Source: Bacteroides graminisolvens DSM 19988 = JCM 15093
GTDB taxonomy: Bacteria; Bacteroidota; Bacteroidia; Bacteroidales; Bacteroidaceae
DNA: 64,000 nucleotides
NCBI RefSeq assembly: GCF_000428125.1
Contig: NZ_ATZI01000005.1
Span: 124,001 to 188,000 of the forward strand
Direction of reading: 5' to 3'
Of the stretch, positions 36,785-42,902 are shown in pieces; position 1 is the stretch's first letter, and each line of letters starts with the position of its first letter. The position numbers and the translations under genes were made by a program. A model generated the notes under the pieces. The model had not been told where the DNA came from, searched no databases, and saw nothing but the letters and a program-made list of their open reading frames with translations.

Positions 36785-37825
36785 ATGAAAATATTAGTAA
36801 CCGGTGCAGCCGGATTTATTGGTAGTCGGGTGGCTTTTATGTTGGCTCAGAGAGGCGACCAGGTTATCGGAATAGATAACATCAATGAATATTATGACAT
36901 ACGTTTAAAATACGGACGATTACGAGAGGGCGGAATTGATGCCGGTACGCTCGACATGCCTTTTCACGTCTATTTTCATAGCTCCTTATTCCCTACAAAC
37001 TATAAGTTTATGCGAATGGATATTTCGGATAAGGGAGCGATGGAACAACTCTTCAACGAAGAGAAGTTTGATGCGGTGGTCAATTTGGCGGCACAGGCAG
37101 GCGTAAGGTACAGCATAACCAACCCTTACAGTTACATGAACAGCAACATGGTTGGCTTTATGAATGTATTGGAGTGTTGTCGCAATTACAAGGTCGATTC
37201 ATTGGTTTTTGCATCTTCCTCCAGTGTGTACGGTATGAACAGTAAGGTACCTTTCAGTGAGACCGATCACGTAGGTTCTCCCGTTAGTTTGTATGCGGCT
37301 AGTAAACGTGCCAATGAATTGATGGCACACGCTTATTGTAAGTTGTACGGATTGAAGGCTACCGGTCTACGCTATTTTACGGTGTATGGTCCCTGGGGTA
37401 GACCGGATATGGCTCCCATGCTGTTTACCAAATCCATAGCTCGTGGTGAACCCATTCAGGTATTCAATAACGGAAACCTCTCGCGTGACTTTACTTACAT
37501 AGACGATATTGTAAAAGGGACCATTCAGGTGCTGGATAAAGCGCCTGTTGTGGCTGATTGCGAAAATGAAGTACCTTTCCGCATATACAACATCGGTTGC
37601 TCCAGTCCGGTGAAGTTAATGGATTTCATCAATGAGATTGAGCAGGCCGTTGGCCGTGAAGCTCAAAAAGTGTTTCTGCCGATGCAACCGGGTGATGTGT
37701 ATCAAACGTATGCGGATACCACGAAATTAGAGACTGAAATTGGTTACAAGCCTTGTGTGTCCTTACATGACGGAATCACCGAATTTGTAAAATGGTATAT
37801 GTCAGATAAGAATCCATTGAGATAA
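36785..37825 (+). CDS. UDP-glucuronate 4-epimerase (UDP-galacturonate forming)
   Basis: A 346-aa extended SDR. The NAD motif is GAAGFIG (residues 7-13). NLAAQAGVRYSITNPYSY is characteristic of uronate epimerases (GAE/Cap1J type), the catalytic residues lie in SSSSVYG and YAASK, and RYFTVYGPWGRPDMAP is the substrate loop. It interconverts UDP-GlcA and UDP-GalA and is the last gene of the first capsule block, ending 60 bases before a strong terminator. Confidence 0.9.
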   Translation: MKILVTGAAGFIGSRVAFMLAQRGDQVIGIDNINEYYDIRLKYGRLREGGIDAGTLDMPFHVYFHSSLFPTNYKFMRMDISDKGAMEQLFNEEKFDAVVNLAAQAGVRYSITNPYSYMNSNMVGFMNVLECCRNYKVDSLVFASSSSVYGMNSKVPFSETDHVGSPVSLYAASKRANELMAHAYCKLYGLKATGLRYFTVYGPWGRPDMAPMLFTKSIARGEPIQVFNNGNLSRDFTYIDDIVKGTIQVLDKAPVVADCENEVPFRIYNIGCSSPVKLMDFINEIEQAVGREAQKVFLPMQPGDVYQTYADTTKLETEIGYKPCVSLHDGITEFVKWYMSDKNPLR

Positions 37826-37887
37826 ATAAAGGAGTTCTCTAAATAACGCTTGTTTTAGATGATAGTTTTTTGAAAAGGAGAACTCTG

Positions 37888-37932
37888 AGGGAGTTAATGA
37901 GCGAGTCATGCCGTGAGTTAACTCCCTTTTTA
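37888..37932 (+). terminator. Strong terminator closing the first capsule unit
   Basis: AGGGAGTTAA (37888-37897) and TTAACTCCCT (37918-37927) form a perfect 10-base stem with a 20-base loop followed by TTTT. A smaller hairpin, GAGTTCTC/GAGAACTC (37832-37839 with 37878-37885), lies just before it. Confidence 0.88.
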
Positions 37933-37946
37933 TTTGGAAGCTCAGC

Positions 37947-37976
37947 TACCGGAACATCAAGGTTGATGCTCCGGTA
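37947..37976. repeat. Near-perfect 30-base palindrome
   Basis: Two 14-base arms, 37947-37960 and 37963-37976, are reverse complements with one mismatch and a 2-base spacer. No T run follows, so it is not an ordinary terminator. It lies between the capsule terminator and the accessory module. A weaker inverted repeat, GTGTTC/GAACAC, is at 38014-38037. The rest of 37933-38107 holds no gene that I can support. Confidence 0.7.
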
Positions 37977-38107
37977 CACGGAGACTTGTTTATTGAGATG
38001 ATAGTTATATGTAGTGTTCAATTTGCCCTTCGAACACCACATGGCTGCAAATATAGAAACAATTTATTATTGAACAAGTATTTATTCTGTTTTTAATATT
38101 TTTATAG

Positions 38108-38115
38108 TATATTTG
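38108..38115 (+). promoter_or_regulatory. -7 element for the 64-aa gene
   Basis: TATATTTG matches TAnnTTTG exactly, 42 bases before the ATG at 38157. No clear -33 TTTG. Confidence 0.5.
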
Positions 38116-38156
38116 CTACTGTACAATTCAGAAGAATAACCTAATGCTTTTTTTAT

Positions 38157-38351
38157 ATGAAAATGACAATCCTGAAATTTATGTATTCCAGTAACAGAGT
38201 TGTGTACATTCGTCTCGCTCTGAAATACCGGGTAACTCCTTGGCGCATCTATTCCCTGGCGCATGGTCAGCGTAGCAATAATCGCCGAGAAAACAAAATA
38301 TTAAAGGAGTTGCAAAAACTCCAGATTATCTCTGACGTTAAAAGCTGGTAA
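38157..38351 (+). CDS. Small basic protein of unknown function
   Basis: A 64-aa protein, strongly basic, with a central RLALKYRVTPWRIYSLAHG and a helical KEL-rich end. The core resembles a compact helix-turn-helix (the VTPWRIYSLAHG turn), so it may bind nucleic acid, but I do not recognise a family. Support for a real gene comes from a consensus -7 box upstream and a strong terminator just downstream, so it forms its own transcription unit between the capsule operon and the accessory module. Confidence 0.5.
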   Translation: MKMTILKFMYSSNRVVYIRLALKYRVTPWRIYSLAHGQRSNNRRENKILKELQKLQIISDVKSW

Positions 38352-38390
38352 ACTGCTTTTCTTATCACCTATACGTATGTTTAATACAAA

Positions 38391-38434
38391 ATGCCCCGGT
38401 ACACTGATTAAAGCGTATCGGGGCATGCTTTTTT
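38391..38434. terminator. Bidirectional terminator
   Basis: ATGCCCCGGTAC (38391-38402) pairs with GTATCGGGGCAT (38415-38426) with one G-T type mismatch and a 12-base loop, followed by GCTTTTTT. It lies between the convergent 64-aa gene and the amidase. Confidence 0.85.
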
Positions 38435-38876
38435 AGAAACTTTCGTCGGTAACTGAGTAGCACGGGCATTCTTTCAATCTCTCCCAGGGATCAACCTTAC
38501 CGTTTCCGTTGAGGTCGGGACTGAGGTCCCTATGGCCGCACACGCGGCTGCCGGGGTGATCCATCAGGAGGGCTTTGATGAGTACCTTCAGGGAGTGCTT
38601 CTGCCACTCGGTACGGGTATCGGCAGGGTCACCGCGGGTGTTGAGTCCGCCTTCGTAGCAGATACCGATGCTACGGGTGTTGTAACCTTGGGCATGTGCA
38701 CCCGGAAATTCTACCGGCCGGCAACTCTCTATGCGACCGTCTCTGCGCACGTAGAAGTGGTAGCCGATGCCGCTGAAGCCGCGCGCACGGTGGGCGGCTT
38801 CAAGGGCTTCACGGCTGAAAGGCCGGTCTTCGCGCGTGGCGGAGCAATGCACTACGATGAGATCGATGGTTCGCAT
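38433..38876 (-). CDS. N-acetylmuramoyl-L-alanine amidase (amidase_2 / T7 lysozyme-like)
   Basis: A 147-aa zinc amidase. Metal ligands are visible: H10 in VVHCSAT, the His in PGAHAQGYN and the final GHRDLSPD with the nearby CPC cysteines. GYHFYVRRDG provides the catalytic Tyr region. There is no signal peptide, as in phage endolysins that need a holin to reach the wall. The ATG at 38876 is chosen because the family motif begins there. This family is regularly found beside HU-like and VirE-like genes in Bacteroides capsule regions. It overlaps the tiny upstream peptide gene by 25 bases. Confidence 0.85.
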   Translation of the reverse strand: MRTIDLIVVHCSATREDRPFSREALEAAHRARGFSGIGYHFYVRRDGRIESCRPVEFPGAHAQGYNTRSIGICYEGGLNTRGDPADTRTEWQKHSLKVLIKALLMDHPGSRVCGHRDLSPDLNGNGKVDPWERLKECPCYSVTDESF

Positions 38877-38953
38877 ATTCTCTTCTTGAAAAACGGAAGC
38901 AGCACGATAACGCACTCAACTAGCAACTGGATTACTTTTCTCATCTTCTTCAT
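38852..38953 (-). CDS. Tiny single-span membrane peptide (smalltalk-protein-like)
   Basis: A 33-aa frame from ATG (38951-38953) to TAG. It opens MKKMRKVIQ with a basic N-terminus, then a hydrophobic stretch VECVIVLLPFF, then KKR. It sits exactly between the HU-like and amidase genes, the place of the roughly 30-aa 'smalltalk' peptides in Bacteroides; sequence similarity to that family is loose. A small membrane peptide translated just before, and overlapping, an endolysin-type amidase recalls a holin-lysin pair. That role is inference. Confidence 0.55.
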   Translation of the reverse strand: MKKMRKVIQLLVECVIVLLPFFKKRICEPSISS

Positions 38954-38977
38954 GTATTAAAGGGTGAATACTGGGGA

Positions 38978-39475
38978 TTAACCGTTGGGGTCGTCCACGT
39001 CTTCACCACCGGGATTGGTGGGGTCAACGGGATCAACCGGCAGGGTAGGGTCTTCCTTCTGACCGGTTTCTTTCTGCGCCTGAATGGTGCGCACGCGGCT
39101 GTAGCTCAGTCCGTGTACCGCATCTCTCAAAGCACTGCCGGCACGGAAATTGATCTTCGCACTCTGGATCAGACTCACGCTGAACTCTTTGGCGGTATCG
39201 GCTCCTTTGCTGCTCAGACCAATCTGGAAGTTACCGAGATTACCCAGGCGAACAATCTCGCCTTTCTGCAATCCTTCTACTATGGTATCTTCCAGCGCTG
39301 TGAGGACTGCAGCGACATCGGCGCGGGTCACGGTACACGACTTCTCGATACGACGAGCCATTTCGTCGGTATCTACATCGCCATTGGATTGCGCCTGGGC
39401 GTAAAATTTCAACGGAGCATCCTTCTTGGAAGGGTTCTTGCGCTCCACTACAGAGTAATTGACTGAATTTGGCAT
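38978..39475 (-). CDS. HU-family DNA-binding protein with acidic proline-rich tail
   Basis: A 165-aa HU/IHF-like protein. The helical dimerisation part (MARRIEKSCTVTRADVAAVL) and the beta-arm region with GEIVRLGNLGNFQIGL and FRAGSALRD are recognisable for the longer Bacteroidales HU-like group. After about residue 135 comes a low-complexity tail rich in Pro, Asp and Gly. It is the first gene of a minus-strand set with the membrane peptide and amidase. Its upstream region carries five 10-base repeats. Confidence 0.83.
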   Translation of the reverse strand: MPNSVNYSVVERKNPSKKDAPLKFYAQAQSNGDVDTDEMARRIEKSCTVTRADVAAVLTALEDTIVEGLQKGEIVRLGNLGNFQIGLSSKGADTAKEFSVSLIQSAKINFRAGSALRDAVHGLSYSRVRTIQAQKETGQKEDPTLPVDPVDPTNPGGEDVDDPNG

Positions 39476-39550
39476 AATCTTAAATCTTTAAATGTGAATA
39501 CTTATGTTTCTTTATGACTCTGTAAAGGTACGACAGGCACCAACCTCCAA

Positions 39551-39600
39551 TGACGGGGTTTGATGGTGTTTGACGGGAATTGATGACGTTTGATGAAATA
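39551..39600. repeat. Five tandem 10-base repeats upstream of the HU-like gene
   Basis: Successive decamers TGACGGGGTT, TGATGGTGTT, TGACGGGAAT, TGATGACGTT and TGATGAAATA run without gaps, all starting TGAYG. A 10-base period places each copy on the same face of the helix. They lie just upstream of a minus-strand promoter-like TACCTTTA (39530-39523), so they look like an operator or activator array. Two related decamers occur at 40503-40522. Confidence 0.7.
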
Positions 39601-39636
39601 GATAGAAACGATATGCTGATTTCATGAAAAATATAG

Positions 39637-39644
39637 TATATTTG
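39637..39644 (+). promoter_or_regulatory. -7 element for the higA-like gene
   Basis: TATATTTG matches TAnnTTTG exactly, 20 bases before the ATG at 39665, so the leader would be very short. The -33 box is not clear. Confidence 0.5.
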
Positions 39645-39664
39645 TAGTACAAAAAAGACAAAAT

Positions 39665-39979
39665 ATGATTGCAAACAATATTGAACCGTTCATTCCGACA
39701 CATCCGGGTGAAGTGTTGAAAGACGAAATTGAATACCGTGGCATTTCACAACGAAAACTTGCTTCGCAAATGGGTGTTCCCTATTCACAACTCAACGAAA
39801 TATTGAATGCTAAACGTCAATTAACCGTTGAATACGCTTTGCTTATTGAAGCCGTCTTGGATTTGCCGGCAGAGCCATTGGTTAAAATGCAAGCGCGCTA
39901 CAATATGATTACTACCAAACGTACACCTTCATTCATCGAAAAACTCAAAAAGGTACGTAAAATAGCTGCGGCACTGTAA
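39665..39979 (+). CDS. higA: HigA-family antitoxin / XRE-type regulator (orphan)
   Basis: A 104-aa HTH protein. PTHPGEVLKDEI is the N-terminal mark of HigA antitoxins; the HTH is ISQRKLASQMGVPYSQLNEIL (about 28-48), followed by the usual LTVEYALLIEAVLDLPAEPL. HigA normally represses its own operon and neutralises HigB. No HigB-like RelE-fold toxin is present on either side: the upstream space holds only the decamer array, and the next gene downstream is a 77-aa unknown. It may act as a regulator of the divergent HU set. Confidence 0.83.
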   Translation: MIANNIEPFIPTHPGEVLKDEIEYRGISQRKLASQMGVPYSQLNEILNAKRQLTVEYALLIEAVLDLPAEPLVKMQARYNMITTKRTPSFIEKLKKVRKIAAAL

Positions 39980-39989
39980 GCTATATAAT

Positions 39990-40063
39990 AATGAAATAAA
40001 AACTGATATTTAATACATTAACCTACTTTTTAAGGCTTAACAATTGATATATAAGACATTAAA
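39990..40063. repeat. 74-base direct repeat, copy 1
   Basis: Matches 40668-40741 without gaps and with six mismatches by my count. It lies directly downstream of higA. Confidence 0.8.
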
Positions 40064-40067
40064 AAAG

Positions 40068-40085
40068 GTGTAATTGGCAATACAC
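40068..40085. promoter_or_regulatory. Imperfect 18-base palindrome (possible operator)
   Basis: GTGTAATTGGCAATACAC reads almost the same on both strands. It contains the GTGTAATT element found repeatedly upstream of the Fic gene. From here to 40233 there is no gene; the stretch is AT-rich. Confidence 0.45.
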
Positions 40086-40233
40086 TAAAAGTAATCGGGT
40101 CAAAATAGCATTTAAAGTGATTAAAATCAGATCAAGTTGAGCTGATTATAGCTTATTATTTATTATTTTTGAGCCGATTAACAAATGGGAGTATGACTAC
40201 CGCTATTATATTATAAATATTTAATGTAATACA

Positions 40234-40467
40234 ATGAAAAAAGAACTTATTTGGTTGATAAAGATCAGTGACTTAACTTTAATGTACCCTAACGCACTTT
40301 TTATTCCGAATTTTGAAGTGAAAAACATCACCAAGATAGAACATGATGAAATTGTTCACGTAAAAAAGATGGGCCAGTATGAACTGGTCATATTCGATAC
40401 GGATGAGGAAAAAGTTGAGTTTCTGAATCAGAAAAAGATGATACTGGACGCTAGAGATCCCAAATAA
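40234..40467 (+). CDS. Hypothetical 77-aa protein
   Basis: A small soluble protein, mixed charge, with an alternating beta-like N-terminus (LIWLIKISDLTLMYP), a central KNITKIEHDEIVHVKKM and a C-terminal acidic then lysine-rich helix. I do not recognise a family. It is followed by a strong terminator, and 74-base direct repeats lie on both sides, so it may be a cassette inserted between higA and fic. No toxin-like catalytic residues are evident. Confidence 0.5.
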   Translation: MKKELIWLIKISDLTLMYPNALFIPNFEVKNITKIEHDEIVHVKKMGQYELVIFDTDEEKVEFLNQKKMILDARDPK

Positions 40468-40506
40468 TAAAACGAATGAGATAGAAAAGACAATGCTTGA
40501 GGTTGA

Positions 40507-40555
40507 CGGGAGTTGATGAACGGTTTTTTCCGGGAGTCAACTCCCGCTTTTTTTA
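40507..40555 (+). terminator. Terminator after the 77-aa gene
   Basis: CGGGAGTTGA (40507-40516) and TCAACTCCCG (40537-40546) form a perfect 10-base stem followed by CTTTTTTT. The 3' arm can instead fold on itself as GGGAGT/ACTCCC (40532-40545), so two alternative stems exist. Confidence 0.85.
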
Positions 40556-40610
40556 TTACTTCTTATCGATCAGACAAAAATGAATAGCAGACAACTACAC
40601 CGCTGCTGGA

Positions 40611-40875
40611 CTGTAATTCAGGTTAGGAAAAACTGTAATTGATTACCTGGTCAGTTCTTGTTTCGGAAATGAAATAACAACTGATATTTAATACATTAAC
40701 CGCCTTTTTAGGGCTTAATAATTTATATATAAGACATTAAATACCATAAAAACATGTAATTCCTGTTAGGAAAAACTGTAATTCATGTCCGGTTTCTAAC
40801 ATAAATAACTATATTTGCATAATAAACGTGTGATACTACGTTTTAATAAACGTGTAATTCAACGGGTTTAATTAC
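40611..40875. promoter_or_regulatory. TGTAATT repeat array and promoter upstream of the Fic gene
   Basis: TGTAATT occurs in two pairs with identical 22-base spacing: 40612 with 40634, and 40755 with 40777. The pairs share the intervening GTTAGGAAAAAC. A -7 box TATATTTG lies at 40810-40817. Downstream of the expected start site, CGTGTGAT (40827) and CGTGTAATT (40851) repeat, and GTAATT (40854-40859) faces AATTAC (40870-40875) as an inverted repeat. This looks like an operator array bracketing the promoter. Confidence 0.6.
40668..40741. repeat. 74-base direct repeat, copy 2
   Basis: Second copy of 39990-40063. The two copies are 678 bases apart and enclose the 77-aa gene and its terminator. 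Confidence 0.8.
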
Positions 40876-40897
40876 GTGTATTGATACATATAGAATT

Positions 40898-42391
40898 ATG
40901 GCAAACATAACCGAATTACTGGCAAAGTCATTGGATGTATTGAAAGAAATTCAGAAGGACGACGATTTTATGGTGGTCAAAAGCAGTGATTTATCTCCTG
41001 TTCATTTGAAAAGATTGGTCGCTAATAATTTTTTATATCCAATAATTAAAGGGTGGTATGTAGTAACAGATCCGAGAACACTTCCTGGAGATACTACTGC
41101 ATGGTATGCTTCTTTTTGGAATTTCATCTCAAGGTATGCTAACGAAAGATATGGAAATGAGTGGTGCTTGTCGGCAGAACAATCATTGGCTATTTATACA
41201 GGCTCCACTACGGTGCCTATACAAACATTGATCAGATCTCCCAAAGGGAATAACAATTCTCTGCAGCTTATAGCCCCTACATCCCTGTTTAACCTCTCGG
41301 CAGAAATACCGGTAAAAATAGATACGAATAATAGATATAAGCTAAATCTTTATACTCTTTCTGAGGCTATTATTGTAGCTGCACCGTCAATGTATGGCAA
41401 TGATCCGCTTACGATGCGAACAGCATTGGCCATGATAACCGACCCCTCGGATATAATAAAAATCTTGGTTGATACCGGACAGACGGTTCGGGCGGGGCGG
41501 GTCATAGGGGCATTCCGCAACATTGGAAGAAGTGATTTCGCCGATGAGATAAGGGAAACGATGAAACGTATCGGATATGACGTTCGGGAAGAAGATCCTT
41601 TTGCGGAGGTTGTCAACATGGAGTTGTCTTCTTCACCTTATGCTACGCGTTTACGATTGATGTGGAAGGATATGAGAGTTGATGTAATGAATTATTTTTT
41701 GCAGAAAAAATCCAATCTTTCCGGTGATTCTTTTTTGCAAAAAATGGAGGCACAATATAAATTGGATGCCTATCATTCTCTTTCTATTGAAGGCTATCGT
41801 GTAACAGATGAATTAATAAATAAAGTGAGAAGCGGTGAATGGAAGCCGGATAAAGATGATCTGGATGCGAGAAATGCACTGGCAGCACGTGGCTATTGGC
41901 AAGCTTTTCAAGCGGTAAAGAAGAGTGTTTCCGCTATTTTTCAGGGCGAAGATAGTGCTGAAATAGCAGAACGCGATTTGTCGATATGGCACAGTGAAAT
42001 GTTTATGCCCTGTGTGACAGCCGGCATTATCAAACCTTCGGATGTTGTGGGTTATCGTTCACATCAGGTTTATATACGTAATTCTATGCACACACCTCTC
42101 AGTCCCGATGCGCTACGTGATGCAATGAACACATTATTCTCACTATTGAAAGAAGAACCCGAGGCCGGCGTACGGGCCATACTAGGGCACTTTCTTTTTA
42201 CATACATTCACCCTTATATGGATGGTAACGGGCGAGTGGGACGATTTTTGATGAATACCATGTTGGCATCAGGAGGGTATGATTGGTTGATTATTCCCGT
42301 TGAAAGAAGAAGTGAATATATGGAGGCTCTCGAAAAAGCCAGTGTTAGCAGAGATATAGTGCCTTTTGTGAAATTCTTGTCAAGTATTTGA
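40898..42391 (+). CDS. AbiEi-like N-terminal domain fused to a Fic AMP-transferase domain
   Basis: A 497-aa protein. Residues about 1-60 resemble the winged-helix of AbiEi-type type IV antitoxins (LSPVHLKRLVANNFLYPIIKGWYVV), followed by an AbiEi-like alpha/beta region to about 220. The C-terminal Fic domain has the active-site loop HPYMDGNGRVGR (438-449) with catalytic His, and an intact inhibitory motif SLSIEG (294-299), so AMPylation should be auto-inhibited at rest. The fusion joins a DNA-binding regulator to a protein-modifying enzyme. Its own winged helix may bind the TGTAATT array upstream. Confidence 0.83.
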   Translation: MANITELLAKSLDVLKEIQKDDDFMVVKSSDLSPVHLKRLVANNFLYPIIKGWYVVTDPRTLPGDTTAWYASFWNFISRYANERYGNEWCLSAEQSLAIYTGSTTVPIQTLIRSPKGNNNSLQLIAPTSLFNLSAEIPVKIDTNNRYKLNLYTLSEAIIVAAPSMYGNDPLTMRTALAMITDPSDIIKILVDTGQTVRAGRVIGAFRNIGRSDFADEIRETMKRIGYDVREEDPFAEVVNMELSSSPYATRLRLMWKDMRVDVMNYFLQKKSNLSGDSFLQKMEAQYKLDAYHSLSIEGYRVTDELINKVRSGEWKPDKDDLDARNALAARGYWQAFQAVKKSVSAIFQGEDSAEIAERDLSIWHSEMFMPCVTAGIIKPSDVVGYRSHQVYIRNSMHTPLSPDALRDAMNTLFSLLKEEPEAGVRAILGHFLFTYIHPYMDGNGRVGRFLMNTMLASGGYDWLIIPVERRSEYMEALEKASVSRDIVPFVKFLSSI

Positions 42392-42458
42392 CAATATACT
42401 TGCTTAAAACCCCTTCTTTTATTATCTTTATGGAAGAATAATTGGTAATAAAATAAGT

Positions 42459-42695
42459 ATGAAAGACGAAAAGAACGAAGAGGTGTTCTGCCTCAGATCC
42501 TATGCCAAGGTGGAACTTGCCATGCTCTATGCACCGGGTTTGTGTGCCACACCGGCCTTGCAACGACTGTACAGGTGGATACGCAAAAACCGGGAACTCA
42601 CGGGAGAACTGCAACGCATTGGGTATGACAAACACCGGCATGTGTTTCTCAAAAGGGAAGTGGAACTCATAGCGCACTTCCTGGGGGAGCCTTAG
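42459..42695 (+). CDS. DUF4248 family protein
   Basis: A 78-aa protein of the DUF4248 family: FCLRSYAKVELAMLYAPG opens the conserved region and LYRWIRKN follows. In Bacteroides this small protein is almost always next to the VirE-like/DUF3987 gene, here on the opposite strand and convergent. The compact helical make-up suggests DNA or protein binding, but no function is known. It ends just before a very strong terminator. Confidence 0.8.
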   Translation: MKDEKNEEVFCLRSYAKVELAMLYAPGLCATPALQRLYRWIRKNRELTGELQRIGYDKHRHVFLKREVELIAHFLGEP

Positions 42696-42706
42696 ACAGA
42701 CTTTAT

Positions 42707-42748
42707 AAAAACGCCTTTATGTTTTCCAAAAACATAAAGGCGTTTTTT
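42707..42748 (+). terminator. Very strong terminator after the DUF4248 gene
   Basis: AAAAACGCCTTTATGTTTT (42707-42725) pairs with its complement at 42728-42746 across a 2-base loop, followed by more T. A third partial copy (AAAACATAAAGAGGTTTTCC) follows at once. From here to 42870 there is no gene. Confidence 0.9.
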
Positions 42749-42870
42749 GAAAACATAAAGAGGTTTTCCAAACAATTCAATAAAGAGACAAAGCGGTATT
42801 CGTGTTACTAAAATTTATTATTTTCCGGCCCTTCGAGAAACGAATTTCTCACCCGGACCGGAGGGGCTTT

Positions 42871-42902
42871 CAGGGTTCGCTGAGGTTCACTCAGGGTTCA
42901 CT
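42871..42902. repeat. Three tandem 10-11-base repeats over the end of the primase-like gene
   Basis: On the minus strand the unit is GAGTGAACCCT, repeated with small changes (GAGTGAACCT, CAGCGAACCCT). The gene's TGA stop is part of the first unit. The related GTGAACC motif occurs twice inside the gene at 44353-44371. Confidence 0.6.

Noticed and set aside
37839..38042. 67-aa minus-strand frame after the uronate epimerase gene
   Set aside because: It runs through the strong terminator and the 30-base palindrome and has no promoter or recognisable sequence.
42749..42870. Possible small gene between the DUF4248 terminator and the primase-like gene
   Set aside because: The open frames here lack a start with support and read into the antisense of the primase-like gene.
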